From Chelonoidis abingdonii (Eukaryota; Chordata; Testudines; Testudinidae), in the NCBI RefSeq assembly GCF_003597395.2, contig NC_133777.1:55719024-55783023 (forward strand): a stretch of 64,000 nt of DNA. Reading direction: 5' to 3'. Position numbers and translations under genes: made by a program. Of this stretch, positions 35,635 to 48,885 are shown one piece after another (positions within the stretch are counted from its first letter, which is position 1; each line of letters opens with the position of its first letter). The notes under the pieces were generated by a model that made no database searches, was not told the origin of the DNA, and saw only the letters and a list, made by a program, of their open reading frames with translations.

Positions 35635-36233
35635 AGAAATCTGCATATGGCAAGCACATCTTGAAGAACTCCAGTTACTGTACACAATAAGAAACTTCTC
35701 ATTATCATCTGAAAGCCGTTTGGCCTTATGTGAAATAATTTGGGTCTCAGTTCGGTTCTCAATTAATGGTGTCACCAAAAAACTAAGTCACCACAACAAT
35801 TAGCTCTGATTTGCATCCTTATTAGTAATTCTAGTACCAATGGCAAGGACTGAATAGGTATGGAGAATAGACTACTCTCTGATCTCTGTTGGTGGTGCCT
35901 CAAGAACAGGGATGAGGCATGCATATGAGACAGTGTGGGAAAGTATCCATGCCATTTCTCCAGTTTATGTCAATAAATAGAGGATGTCAATCCAGCACCA
36001 TCTATGAGCTCTGAAAGTTCATACTCACCCCCCCGCCCAAAATCTCTTCCTCTGCAGTAAATGTCCTCTAATAATAAATTTGCATGTATATGGAAACACC
36101 TTTGAATAGCTGTCTTTGTAGTAGCTCAGCAATGTAATTGTTCAACATTACATTTTGCTTGAAGTGAGCAGTGGAGATGTCACTTTAAATAGAAAATTAA
36201 AATGCCCTTTGTTACAATGTGACTGTCTTTTAG

Positions 36234-36320
36234 ACTTCTGAGGGAGATTCCCAGGCCTTGACTGAAGTGGATCTGTTCATCTCCACACAGAGGATTAAAG
36301 TTCTGAATGCAGATACACAG
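36234..36320 (+). CDS. APBA2: APBA2 exon: middle of PTB domain
   Basis: This 87-nt exon (29 codons, phase 0-0) runs from a CTTTTAG acceptor to a consensus GTAAGT donor. It starts [20 protein letters not shown] and ends with the strand IKVLNADTQ, a hallmark of the X11/Mint PTB fold. The first residues (TSEGDSQAL) are the variable, acidic part of the loop and differ slightly from the mammalian sequence as I remember it. The remainder is essentially invariant in the family. Confidence 0.96.
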
Positions 36321-38245
36321 GTAAGTGTTTAATCATAATGCTTAAAAAATTATTGCTGATTTTACACAATGGCTCTCACTTTAGAATAACATGTTCTCAC
36401 ATGTTGAGAAAGAAATTCTTTACTGAATACATGCTCCAAAATGTCTGTTAGTCTATAAGGTGCCACAGGACTCTTTGCTGCTTTTACTGAATATGTGGTT
36501 AAACACACCACTAAAATGGAAACCAGCATTTGGAAAGGATACACCATATTGGCATTTGTCGAATATTTGTCACAGTTGCCACTTGTCAGTATTTTATTTT
36601 TATGCTGAGGGTTTGGGGTTTTTTATTTATTTATTTATATTTTGCTGTATTTTCTTTGTTTGGAAGAAATCTGCATATTATCAAGGTGTAAAAGCAGTTA
36701 GGTTAAAATCCTGAAGCCTTTCAAGATTCATGTGTGGTTGTCCACCTACTCCATTTCAGCTTTGTTATGTCTTAATTACTATCCTGAGTTTCAGGTCTGG
36801 TTCTTTGTTCCACTCTCTTTTTTTCTAAAAAAAGTCATTTGCCACTTTGACCAAGCCCTTCATTTCTCTCCATTTAACTTCTCAATTTTCAAGAAACTGT
36901 TTCTGAACTGTCATTCTTCCTCCCCAAGGATTACAATATTATGGTAGTGTCTAGAGGCTATGACCGAAATTGGGGCCTTGTTGTTCTAGCTGTGTGTTGT
37001 ACCTGAACATAGTAAAGATTGTCTTTGTCCTGAAGAACTTACAATCTAATGAAATTTAATTTAGTAAACAGAATTTAAATTGTAAGTAGGATAAAAATCT
37101 CTTACACTATGGGGAGATCAGGAAAAAGGATGGAAAATCACCACCAACAAAATTAGAAGGCATATATAGCAGCAAGGAATGTACTATAATAGTTTCATTT
37201 AGCGGGCTCAGAACAAACTTTCATACCCAATTGTTGGGTTATTGTGCTCTTTTTTGCAACTAGCGTTATGATTATCATAAAACTTGGTTTTGAAGCCACC
37301 TGCACTGGAATGTTAAGTAACTGGTACATTAGCAAGACTACTGCAGAAATGGCAACTGCTGAACTAACAACTGTAGCTATGTTACAGCCACCTCGTAAGA
37401 TTTTTCAGTGATGAGAGACTTAATGCTTTCCATTATTGTCTAATGAATATATAGAATGGCTGTCTTGTCTTGATTGACTGTAATCATACATCCTGAGGAT
37501 AACTCCCTAATACTCGAGCACATGTCTAGAGTAGATGAATAGCTAGAGCTCTTAGAGGCTGGAAATTTGCCAGGTGGTAGGGAAGAATTTTTCCCCCTAA
37601 TTGTTTTGTTTTGTTTTTATTCTATAGATAAAATCTGAGAGAAGATTTTTCATCTCTTAAATTTTGGTTAGTTCTAGTACTTGTTCAAGTAAGGAATTAA
37701 TGCTACTAGCTGAAACCAGTGTACATTTTTTTTTAATGTGGACATACTATAAACTTTCCATATTTGCACAGCTGAAGAGTATAATATACCATGTAATGTG
37801 GCAGCTGCATTGCAATCTGTCATACCTAGCTCTGCCAATGCACTTCAGTGCTGACCAGCAGTAGCTGTACTGATTCAGTCCTTTTTTTTTTTTTTTCCTG
37901 CCTGATAGTAAAAATGCTTTGTCTTGTACAGTGCAGAGCATGTTATGAATGCTTATTCTGGATAGCAAAATCTGTCTTCATTGTTATGACATACATTTAA
38001 CATGTCTACTGTATGCAGATAATCAAGTCAGGTCAAGGGTGAAAAGAGCCAATCATTGGTGAATGAGCGGTCACATTCAGTAGCTAGATGTGTGGGATGA
38101 AGGTGATACATGGATTTGGTTTGTGATTCCAGTTGGTTTAATGAAGGCTGCTCTCAGTGGACTTCGTTCCCTCCTTTCCTTAAATAGTTCAAAATGAGCA
38201 GTTACACTGAATGGGCTTTTCACACAAGGAAAAGCAAAAGCACCC

Positions 38246-38336
38246 TGAGGCAGATTCTGATACCGTACTCAGGTGAGTATTACCTTTTTCCACAAGTGCT
38301 ATTCATTGTGAGTGAGGATATCAGAGTCTGGCCCTG
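38246..38336. repeat. Imperfect hairpin repeat
   Basis: The left arm GAGGCAGATTCTGATACCGT pairs with the right arm (reverse complement CAGGGCCAGACTCTGATATC). Non-coding. Confidence 0.6.
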
Positions 38337-39559
38337 TACAAAAATAAAAATCTGATATTGGAATTAATTATGTTAAATGGTTTTACTAAAGCCTACTTTG
38401 AATGTGGCTGATTTTTCTGTGTACAGCAGGTCTCAGAGTAGCCGGAGGCTTTGCTTCCCCTGTCTTTTAGTACTCACTGTCAATAAGTATTTGCATTTTT
38501 AGCTTGATTGTGTTTTTACCAGTGCTAGAGAGATTTCTTGACTGACTTCATTACTGTGGCTCTATATCAACTAGTGTAGCAGCTGGCACAGGCAGTCTGC
38601 AGTTTTATATCTGTCAATTATATAAAACCACTTTCTGCAATCATTAATTCAGCATTCTAACCCTTATGTAATTTTATTGTATGTCATGCATGGAAGCATC
38701 TGATGGTACTAACTGGTTTAAAAGAATTCTAATTTCACTACAAAATGTAGATACCTAACTTGCTTTATGCTGGGGTTTGAACTGGGTCAGTAGTGGCAGT
38801 AAGGCATATTATCACCTTGGACTCATGGCTCTAGTGAGCTTGTTGCCATAGGCAAAACTAGCAAATGGTTGCCCCTACTAGCCTGAAGTCATTCGCATGT
38901 GATATTTTCAGCCCTGTGTGACCACCTGTCCAACTTGTGTTAGAAATAACCCCGCTTTTGACAGCATTCCATATTTCTGATCTCTAGCTGCTCTGCTCTG
39001 TGGGCTAGGCTTGCAATCAGGGACTGAAATTGGCACAAGTGCCACAGCAACCATCTCCTGCTTCTCACACTCACAATGTGGAAAAGCTGGGATAGTGAAG
39101 CAGCAGGAGAGGTGAGGAACAACATGAGGTTGGCAAATCTACATGCCCTGACTCCACAACCCAGTCACTGGTAAAGCTGATGTTCAATGGGATACCATTT
39201 TGCAGCGTGTTCTGCTCTGTCCCCACTGATGTGATCTCACACACACTGTGTGGGGGGGGTCACACAGTCGGGGGCGGGTCAACGCCATTCCAGAAGTACC
39301 GGAGTGTCTGGTATTCTGAGTCAGTGTCCACCCTAGGGAGTGGTCCTATGAAGGCCTCTGAGTTGTCAGCTCTCTGACTCATGCTCCCACAGTGCAGCCA
39401 CAGGAACTGTACAGGTAAAGGCTCCCAGCTTCTGTTTAGTTTCTGGCAGCCATCAGCCACCAGGAGAGCTGTGGGAGAACATGCAGCCCTTTTGCCCCCA
39501 ACTCTCCTTTGAGATCTGCTTCAGATTTCATCAACTGACCCTTAGAGTAGCCACAGCCC

Positions 39560-40075
39560 TTTTTCCCCTGGTAAAAAGGGGAGACGAAGGAACCACCAAA
39601 AGAGAAGAAAAAAATGGAACATATGAAAGGGAGAATGAACAAATCAGGGAACCAGGATATGGGAAACAAAACCATGAGGGGTAGCAACAGGGACTTCTAG
39701 GAAAGAGACACATATAGAGGCAAGGAGATTTGAATGAAGGGGAATCCGGATTGCCATTTGGGAGAAGGAGAATCAGGTGGGGGGGAGGGGGATCTTTGGT
39801 TTTCCAAGGACAGACATGGGTGAGAGGTTTGGGATAGGGAGACCTGGGATAGGGAAGAGGGAAAGATTAAGGAACCAGATAGGAAGAGAGAGAGGGATTA
39901 GGGGAGAGAAGACAAATGGGGGATTTAGGGACAGGGAGATAGGGAGAGAAGCAAGGAGAGAAGGGGGAAAGTAATGCAAAGGGGAGAGGATACTGAGAGC
40001 AGAGAAAAGAGAAATGATGCAGCGAGAAAAGGAGAAAAAGAGTGGAGGTGGAGGAAGAGAAAGAAAGGTGGACAA
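39560..40075 (+). repeat. Purine-rich low-complexity block
   Basis: About 500 bp are strongly skewed to A and G on the + strand, with GGGAGAGAGAAG- and GGAGAGGA-like runs and only scattered pyrimidines. The reverse strand is correspondingly C/T-rich, which gives long meaningless Pro/Ser/Leu ORFs. Confidence 0.8.
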
Positions 40076-43000
40076 GTGCGGCTAATACAGTTTATTTGGC
40101 ATATTCTTAGTCCCACATTTAATTGTAGTAAACAATGGAAAGATGTGGGGGGAAGCAGGAGAGAATCTACTTTTAGGATTGGGAGGGAAGAAATCTTCGA
40201 GCTGCTTGTGGGTGGTGGACATGGGGGACACAAACTCTAAATGCATAAATGTATTTATTTCCCCACCTCCATTCTTTCTTGTGAACCTTGTGTGTATGAT
40301 TTGGATACTTGGAACAGTCTCCTGAAAAAAACCCTCTTCCTGCAGAGTTCCCATCGCCTGCTGGGAGATATCCGTTATAATACATTACCCCCTCCACTGA
40401 GAGAAGCTTTATAGATGCTGCTGGACCATGCAAATTCTCACAGAAACCCCCAAGCCCTTCTGTGGCCATCATCACATTTCATCTATCACAATGTAGGGAT
40501 AAACACAGAATGTTTTTATTTCAGACTGAAAATAATTGTGAATAGCATTTTAAGAATAGTATCTGGAAAAAAGAGATTTTTCTAATCAATAGACCAGGTC
40601 ATTCCAATAAGCTGTTAGTGTTGGTATTTTTCTAGCTCTGTCACGTTACATTGTATTATGGCTCTTAAAACAATTATTCTTCCTGACCTGAAAAACTCTT
40701 CTATTCTCTCAGGCCTGGGAGAGAAGAATTGTAATTTGATAGATGAATACCCAGATATGTGGCTCCTTACCTCTGTGAGGAGGAGAATTAACTAATGAAT
40801 AGTTAGAAACAGGGTGGAAAGGTCAAATCATTCTTTGGCACGGATCAAATTGCATTTTAAATTATGGGCTATGATCTAGGACATACATTTTCCACTATAT
40901 ATGATCTTCAATCCACAACAGAGTGGAATCCACTGTTGCCACTGTGACAATTACATAAGGGTCAGGGGCAGAATATGGCCGTATATAGTCACTAAACTTT
41001 TTTTAGTTGTCACATTCAGCATCGCGTAGTGGAAAACAAATCTCACTTGTAGGACCACTGCTGTTTCCACCCTTTCATTTCTTCCTCACTTATCCACCTT
41101 TCTCTGTTTCTCTCTTTCACCTGTTTTTGTATCTCTCTTTCTTTTTCCCTTTTGCATTTCCTTCCCTGCAGTATCTCCCAATTTGACCCCCTTGACTTCA
41201 CTCCCACCCCATTTGAAAAAATGGTAAGCAATGGTATAATTGATGACATACAAGGTATCGTAATTGGCCTTGAGTTTACATCCCACTGCAAGTCATGGAG
41301 GCTAGGGGTGTTCACATCTCAGAGGGACAGTGCATCAAGCTACCTGCAGACTAAGAAAGAGAACAGTGAGGTTATGCTTGTTTCATGTCTCAGGATTATC
41401 TCCATAACCCTGAAGACTGGAAGCATATTTTTAACAGAAGCTGAGATTTTGCGGGGTCTTACTGTGCCATATGGGCATCAACATAGTTGACTGGGCCAGT
41501 TGTTGCCCTCAACTCTGATTTAGGTGACTGCAACGTCTGTCAGTCTAAGTTCTAATATGGCCCCTGCCATGCTGGATGGTAAACACCTTGCAAATTCTGA
41601 AGTGTATGCAAGAGCATCTCTTTCTTCTTCCTGCAGCCAGAAGGGACTGGTGCTATTATTGTGATGCTATTTGCGGAAAGAAGGCTTAACATTTTGCTCT
41701 GGAGTTGCTGATGTCTGGGTCCACTCTGAAAGATTTCCTTGATATCATCAATATATCTCTCTCGATTATAACAGTTTTCCATGCGCTTCTGAGTCACACA
41801 GCTCCCAGAAAGCCATATGTAGTGGCTTGCAGAAGGTCAAGAGGCAGGTCATCCTGCTGAACAAGGCCAAAGGCAGAGCCCCAATGTGTTGTGTGCATTA
41901 GGTTGCTCAGGAGGGACCAGGGAGGAAAGCTAAATCACAGAAGCCCCCTCAAGTTGGTCGACTGCACAGCCTCACTCAGTCAGCAGTGACCTATTGGGTA
42001 TTTTTTGTTAATGATTCTACATGACGTTTCAGACTGCTGTAGGGTGGTAAAAGTTCTTTGACTGTTTCCGTTCACAACAATCTGCTCTGTGCCATAACTT
42101 CACTCTCATTAGTCCACTTGCTACATATCTCTGTTGGGCTGGATGAAATCTGACATCACGCATGTAACGTCACACTGCATGACCACTACCAATGGAAAAG
42201 CACCCTTTTGGGTGCAAAGCCAGGAATGATAGCTGCAGACCTTACGTGGGCCACAAGCTGCAGAGGCCCCCTCTCTTCTGGACAAGTGCCTGAAATGTTT
42301 AAAAGGGAAACAATAAAATAATATATTGATTGCAGACTAAATACCTGTGGCACGGGGAAGATCCAGAAAGCACTGATTCAAGAACAAGTGTTAGTATTCC
42401 AGTTCAAGCAGAAGATTTGATGGATGTTTTACCTCTTCAGGTGAAATAACAATCAAAGATTTCAAGAGTGCTGCTTAAAACTTGTATAAATTTACAATTA
42501 CCTAGAATATCAGTACAAAAAACTATTTGGTTTTACAATTCTAAACATTTAAAGTTCTTTCAGAACTGTAATAGCGTTATTTAGCTGCAGAACACCTCAT
42601 ACATGAGTGTCTTGTAAGGTAGCTGGTGGGCCACATTCATTTATTCATATTCAGTGTAAGTTCACTAATAATAAAACTTACTGCAAGTTTATCCCCAGTG
42701 GTGCAAAGGAGACATGATTAAAAATGCCCTTGAAGGCTTTTCCTCTACAAGATCACTGCTTTTTGATTGAACAAACAAATGACAGAAGTATGAACTAGAA
42801 ATCAATAATGCAAAGATTTAGATCATTGTAAAAGACAAATAGATAGTAATATCCAGGATAAAACAAGTTTGGTGATGAAAAAAGTTCTTCCCTGAGTGCA
42901 AACATTCACTGACTTCATGTTTGCCCAAGGATAACTTTATTAGTTCCATAATGGTACATTCCTGGGAGAAAGCATCTGGAGATGGTAAGCTGAGATTTCC

Positions 43001-43551
43001 CTGCTAATGTCAGAAATTTTAAAAAGATAGATAAATTAAAAGGCAGAAGTAATCCTCCAAGAGGATGCAGTACTAAAAGATGTGAGATAGAGGTAGAAAT
43101 TTTTGAAAAGTGTTTAAAAACTGCTCCAGACTTATTTTCTCACCTTTTGGAGCAGTAGTGTGCTCTTATATAAGATATCTTTTTCAGACCATAGTTTGAG
43201 CAGGTTTTCATTGTCTCAGCTAAAATCCAGGGTTCACGGCTTGTCTAGTATAACTGAGTTGGCAGCCTGACAATCCTAATTTGACTGGGCTGAGGAAGAT
43301 TTTGACTAGTTATGCTAGCTAAGGCTCATTAGCTTTGATTATACTCATGTTGCTGAGAGGAGAATTTGCCCAGAGCTTTCCTATCTCCCGTATTATGCAA
43401 CATATTGTGTACCAGTTATCCACCTGCCTACCCCCTACATCTTCCAGGTGGCTGAACTTCAGTATCCTGTACGGATACTGCAAATGGAAACCAACACTTG
43501 CCAACAGACATCCACAGAGGACCAAATTCAGAGGTGATATGAACTCAGACT

Positions 43552-43665
43552 AGGACCTAATTCAGCAAAGGTACTAAAGCATGTGCCTCACTTTAAGCAT
43601 GCAAATAGTGCTACTGACTTCAGTGGACTACGGATGCATTGAGTACCTTTCTGAATCCAGACTCT
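43552..43665. repeat. Imperfect hairpin repeat
   Basis: The left arm AGGACCTAATTCAGCAAAGG and the right arm (reverse complement AGAGTCTGGATTCAGAAAGG) pair, with CACTTTAAGCATG in the loop side. Non-coding. Confidence 0.6.
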
Positions 43666-44326
43666 AGGCTGAACTCCCTTTCAGATATCTGTGTCCTAGC
43701 TGGTGTGACTTACATGGTGAGGAAGAAAGAGGAAGAATATCTATGTTAAAATTTGCCCCTCGTAATGAGAAGAAGGCAACACAACATTTACAAGCCATTA
43801 TGAGGAAAGAAAATGATAACTTTGTATTTTGGAAAATGTTACATTATGGTTTGTTGAATCCTTCTTTATCTTGTCCCGACATAGCAGTAATGTTCATGAT
43901 CTTGTTACAAACAGCTTCTGACACTGCTTTATTTTGGAGTTTAATTGTTTGCAAAAGCCATGTATTTTCAAACATGATGAAATTATTTCTAAAAATATTG
44001 GGACATATTTTCTTTTTACTGGAGGCCTGATGCTTTTTAACTTTTTGCAATAGGGCCTGTGTGCCAAATATCTGCAGTTGTTATTCAGGCAAAATTTCCA
44101 TTGAAGCCCATGGGTTTTCAATAACTCAGGCTATGACTTCAGTGGCAGTATTGTTTGAGAAATTGACTGAATAAAGGCTGCAGGATCTGGCCCCATATAA
44201 ACTGCACAAAGAGATGCAAGCTTAGCTGCCTGTTATCACTAGACAGTATTGGAGAGGGGAAAAGTGACATTTCTGGAGTAATATTGTGCATATGGAACAT
44301 TTTTGCTTATCTCTTGCTTTGTGTAG

Positions 44327-44512
44327 GAAACTATGATGGATCATGCGTTGCGCACAATCTCATACATTGCTGATATTGGTAACATCGTTGTCTTAATGGC
44401 AAGACGCCGGATGCCAAGGTCTGCTTCTCAAGACTGTATAGAGACAACACCTGGTGCCCAAGAAGGAAAGAAACAGTACAAAATGATATGTCATGTCTTT
44501 GAATCTGAGGAT
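44327..44512 (+). CDS. APBA2: APBA2 exon: PTB domain core
   Basis: This 186-nt exon (62 codons, phase 0-0) has a TTTGTGTAG acceptor and a GTAAGT donor. It begins [20 protein letters not shown] and contains the strand [12 protein letters not shown], a variable loop ([15 protein letters not shown]), and the strand [12 protein letters not shown]. These are the central strands of the PTB domain that pair with the APP peptide. The loop sequence [17 protein letters not shown] identifies APBA2, because the APBA1 loop is different. Confidence 0.97.
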
Positions 44513-45559
44513 GTAAGTAAACTTTTTTTTTTAATACAATATGTCACTTAAGAGACCTCAGAAATCTAATGGTATCTATTGCATGAATGCATTTTTGTTG
44601 CCAAGAATTGCTTTTCTAACTTTTATAATAGTTGTTACTGTTCTATCCCAAACTCTTCTTACTTTATATTTTTTTCACCTATACCTGCAAATCATTCGCA
44701 TTTCCTTCTTCAACTCCCAGAATCTTCCTCCACTATCCCAGAATTTTTGGTGCTCATTCAACCTATACTCCCCTCTGGATATTGTAATACATAGTGATTT
44801 GGATGCTTTTTCTTTTTACCATATATGGCCAAAGTATATATTTACGTTCAGTGGCTACAAAACTGATCATCTTGAATCAAATTCTTTGATCTGGCTGAGT
44901 TGTGCCGAATGCCATGTCTATGCTCCCTCAATCCTGGGGCTAACCAGGGACCTGTCTGGTCCTTGTCTTAAGAGCTGCTCTAACTTATGGCCATTCACTG
45001 ACAGCCCCAAAAGGACTATTTCAGCAGCCAGAGATTGGCCAGGTAGAAGGGTGCCCTGGCCAGGTCCCCTTTTGCTTGCTGTCTTCCTACTGGGGAGGAG
45101 AAATCCTTATGGACACATCTGCTGATTTTACATATGCGCAAAGTGCTCTCAACAGACCTGGAAATCAGGCCCCTTATATTAAAAACATCAAAACACCTTC
45201 ATTTATATGGTCTGCATTGAAAATGTTATAAATTGCACTTTCCCCTAATGCTGCATGGTCAGAGCAGCAGCTGTTAACATTTGTAAAGTTTTCTTTGTAA
45301 CTAGAAGGGCTAAACCAATACTTTTAAAATAAAGGCTTTGATTATACAGAAAATACTTTGACCCCTCACTCAAAAGACCATCTGCACAATAAAGATGATG
45401 ATTATAGTCATTACGTTTCTGTATACTCTGTGCCATAGTGCATTCACAAAAGGTGGCAGAGTTTTAGCTTTAGAGCACTCTTGGGTAAAGTTAGTCTAGA
45501 TATTATGCTTTGATAAGACTTGATGTGAAAATAGAAAACAAAGGAAATTAGAGAACTGG

Positions 45560-47490
45560 AAATATTAGTACATAAGCTAAATTATGACTTAATTGGCATC
45601 ACAGAGACTTGATGGGATAAGTCTCATGACTGGAATATTGGTATAGGCTATAGCTTTCTTCAGGAAGGACAGGTGTGGTAAAAGAAAATATCAAGAATAT
45701 ATACCCTTGCTCTGAAGTGCAGAAGGAGGTGGGAGTCACTGGTTAATGATAAAAGGGGTATCCTGGTAGTAGTCTACTATAAACCACCAATCAGGAAGAG
45801 GAGGTGGATGAGGCATTTCTAGAACAACAAAAAAAACCCAAAACACAAGACCTGGTACAACGGGGACTTTAACTACCCAGACATCTGTTGGAAAAGTAAT
45901 ACTGAAAACCATAAAATGTCCAGTAAGTTCTTGGAATGTATTTGGGACAACTTTTTGTGTGGGAAGTAGCCAAGATGGCAGCCATTTTGGATTGATTCTG
46001 GTCAACAGGGAAGAATTGCTAATGAATCTGAAGATGGAGGGCAATTTGAGTGAAAGTGATCATGAAATGATAGATTTCATGATTCAAAGGAAATTTGTAA
46101 GCACCTGGAGGATGATACGATTATAAGGAATAGCCAGCATGATTTTGTCAAACAAAAATCATGCTAAACCAACTTAATGAATGGGGGAAGCAGTAGATGT
46201 TATATTTCTTGACTTAGTCAGGCTTTTGATACAGTCCCACATGACATTCTCATAAACATACTAGGGAAATGTGGTCTTGGTGAAATTACTATCAGGTGGA
46301 TGCACAATTGGTTGAAAGACCATATTCAGAGTAGTTAACAATGATTCACGGTCAAACTGGGAGTGTGCATGTAGTGGGGTCCCACATGGTTCAGCCCTGG
46401 ATCCAATATTATTCAATGTTTTCATTAATGATTTGGATAATGGAGAGTATATTTATAAAATTTGCAGATGACACCAAGGTGGTAGGGGTTGCAAGAACTC
46501 TGGAGTACAGAATTAGAATTTAAAACCACTATGACAAATTGGGGAATTGGTCTGAAATCAGCAACATAAAATTCAGTAAAGATAAGGACAATGCACTTCA
46601 CTTAGGAAAGAAAAATCAAATGCACAACTACAAAATAAAGAATAACTGTCCAGGTGGTAGTACTGCTGAAAAAGATCTGTGGGTTATAGTGGGTCAGAAA
46701 TTGAATGAGTCAACAATGTGATGCAGCTGTGATAAAGGCTAATATTGCAGAGTATATTAACAGGAGTAAGTCACAGGAGGAAAGTGTCCCACTCTACCTG
46801 GCACTGGTGAGGCTTCTGTTGGGATCATATGTCTAATTCTGGGGGCCAGACTTGAGGAAAGATTTGGACAAATTGAAGAGAGTCCAGAGGAGACCAACAG
46901 AATTGATAAAAGGTTTAGAAAATCTGACCTATTAGGAAAGGTTAAAAAAAACTGGGCATGTTTAGTTTTGAGAAAAGAAGACCGAGGGGAAACCTGATAA
47001 GTCTTCAAATACGTTAAGGGCTGTTATAAAGAGAACAGGAATCAATAGCTCTCTATGTCCACTGAAGGTAGGACAAGAAGTAAGTGGCTTAATTTGCAGC
47101 AAGGGAGATTTAGATTAGATACAGACGCTCCCCTTGCGTAACCTGAATTTTGCGTAAGTTGGAAACGTATCTCTGACCATTATGCAAAACCCCCCCCCAA
47201 ACCTCCTATTTCTAGTTTATGGAACTTTTTCCATAAGCTCAGATTTGCGTATGCCAGGTTTACGTAACTCTGGGAGCATCTGTATTAAGAAAAACTTTCT
47301 AACTATAAGGGTAGTTAAGCTCTGGAATAGGCTTCCAAGGGAGGTATGGAATCCTTATCATTGAAAGTTTCTGAGAACAAGTAGATCAAACATTGTGTGG
47401 CATGGTTTAGGTTTAATTGATCCTGCCACAGTTCAGGGGGATGGACTTGATGACTTCATGAGTCCCTTCCAGCCCTGCATGATTCCATAG
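45560..47490 (+). mobile_element. CR1 LINE, ~1.9 kb, decayed, split by a TA element
   Basis: The segment has CR1 landmarks along its length in gene sense. ATTGGCATCACAGAGACTTG lies near 45595. Reverse-transcriptase codons for SALDPILFNVFINDLDN and FADDTKVVG lie near 46390-46500. The C-terminal part SLDPK-type RKNFLTIRVVKLWNRLP and the 3' tail GGACTTGATGACTTCATGAG follow. Stops and frameshifts are frequent. A 161-bp element sits at 47122-47282. Confidence 0.88.
47122..47282. mobile_element. TA-flanked MITE inserted in CR1, 161 bp
   Basis: Ends CAGACGCTCCCCTTGCGTAA and TTACGTAACTCTGGGAGCAT-CTG are inverted repeats, bounded by TA (47120-47121, 47283-47284). The CR1 sequence resumes exactly after the right TA, so this insertion is younger than the CR1. 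Confidence 0.85.
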
Positions 47491-47919
47491 GAATGCTCCG
47501 CATTTTATTATTTAAAAGAAAAAGGAGTGACCATATCACAATTCTGGCCCTTTGCACTCACCATAGAAAGGCCAAAGAATGAATGGGCTCGGGGAGACAC
47601 TCTCACCTCTCCACGCTGGGATGGGCAAGTGCGCTTTTTTTTTTTTTAAAAGAAACATTAAAGGAAAAAGTTTCAAGTTAGTAAAAACTAGAAGCAGGAA
47701 AAGTATTATTTTTTTCTAATTTACAAAGATATTTTGAAGTACTAGTACCAGTAACAAGAAGTAGTGATCATTTAAATCCACCAGTTTAATGGGCAGTTTT
47801 AAAATCTATTTCTTAACATGTTATTTTGAAAATAAAGCTAGCCCATTGTCTGATACAATTTTAGCTCCAGATGGCATATTTTGCCAGGCAGAAAATCTTT
47901 CAGTTTAATGTTTGAATTG

Positions 47920-48139
47920 GGGGGCAGTGTTGCCTAGTGGATAGAATAGCGGACTGGGGCTCAGGAGATATGGGTTCTGTTCCCAGCTCTGCCACTGCCT
48001 GTTGGGTGACCTTGGCAAAGTCGCTTTGACTCCCTGTGCCTCCATTTCCCCATCTGTAAAATAGGAATAATGATACTTACCTCCTTTGTAAAGCTCTTTG
48101 AGATGTACTGATGTAGAGCACTAAATGAGAACAATAATT
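47920..48139 (+). repeat. MIR-type SINE
   Basis: The order CAGTGTTGCCTAGTGGATAG, TCAGGAGATATGGGTTCTGT, TGACCTTGGCAAAGTCGC, TCCATTTCCCCATCTGTAAA and AAGCTCTTTGAGATGTACTG is that of an amniote MIR. The head is tRNA-like. Confidence 0.82.
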
Positions 48140-48743
48140 GACTCGAAGCCTGAATCTGACTTAGGTCTCTTTCTGAGCTGTTGGTGGATTTGAAGAGCAG
48201 AGGAGAGAGAAATGGACTGAACACCCAAAAACTGATACCAGTGGAGACAGAAAACACAATTAAGCAGCAGGAAGGGGAGACAGATGACAGACCATGATAA
48301 GATGGGCTATAAAAATCTTTACTGATTACTGCTCCATTGTTGCCATTCACATGTCTTGGGCATATTGATAGTATTGTTGTTCATAGTGTGATGGGTCACC
48401 TAGTTGAAAAGAAGTTCCAGAATGTACAGTAATGCCACGTGACTAGTTTAGCTGATCATTTCTCAGGATTTTCTAGCTCTGTTTTCAAATGGTAGAATAT
48501 CAACCTCTGTCTGTCTTTAAACAATGGAGTTTATTGCAACATGTTATTGTAAAACACAAATTAAACAAGAATGCCACCTCTGTTTAACACTTGAAATAAA
48601 CCATTTAGCATCTGATTTTGGGAATAAAGAGTTGCAGATGTTATAACATTGCCTACCATGTGCATAGATAGTGTGGGTATCCCTGACTATATTTAGGTTG
48701 TGCCAGTTCTCTGACAAAGAGCACTGCATTTTCAGAACAAAAA

Positions 48744-48885
48744 CACCATCAAAACTCAGGTTATTGGACTGAATACACTGCTTTCTTATATATGATATGT
48801 GATCCATATCTCACCACCATCAAAACTCAGGTTATTGGACTGAATACACTGCTTTCTTATATATGATATGTGATCCATATCTCAT
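48744..48885 (+). repeat. 71-bp tandem duplication
   Basis: Two head-to-tail copies of a 71-bp unit (48744-48814 and 48815-48885) differ at one position only, the last base (C/T). The unit spans CACCATCAAAACTCAGGTTA to ATGTGATCCATATCTCA. Such near identity indicates a recent event. Confidence 0.9.

Larger units (their letters stand above)
32755..36233 (+). other. APBA2 intron 32755-36233
   Basis: A 3.5-kb intron holding a DIRS relic (~33812-35440) and a Cry SINE (35451-35634). In 32755-33800 and 35640-36233 I see nothing recognisable. Confidence 0.6.
36321..44326 (+). other. APBA2 intron 36321-44326
   Basis: An 8-kb intron with a short fragment of a turtle/crocodilian repeat at ~36445-36485 (GTTAGTCTATAAGGTGCCAC, AGGACTCTTTGCTGC), a SINE-like fragment at ~36940-37060, hairpin repeats (38246-38336, 43552-43665) and a purine-rich block (39560-40075). 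In 37070-38240, 38340-39550 and 40080-43540 I see no supported gene or repeat. Short ORFs such as 41152-41490 lack codon structure. Confidence 0.55.

Noticed and set aside
39773..40240. Pro/Ser/Leu-rich minus-strand ORFs
   Set aside because: They translate the complementary strand of a purine-rich block, with no protein-like structure.
44541..45125. 194-codon ORF directly after an APBA2 donor
   Set aside because: It starts inside the intron just after the donor, has no recognisable domain and low-complexity Phe/Leu content, and its strand position is explained by chance.
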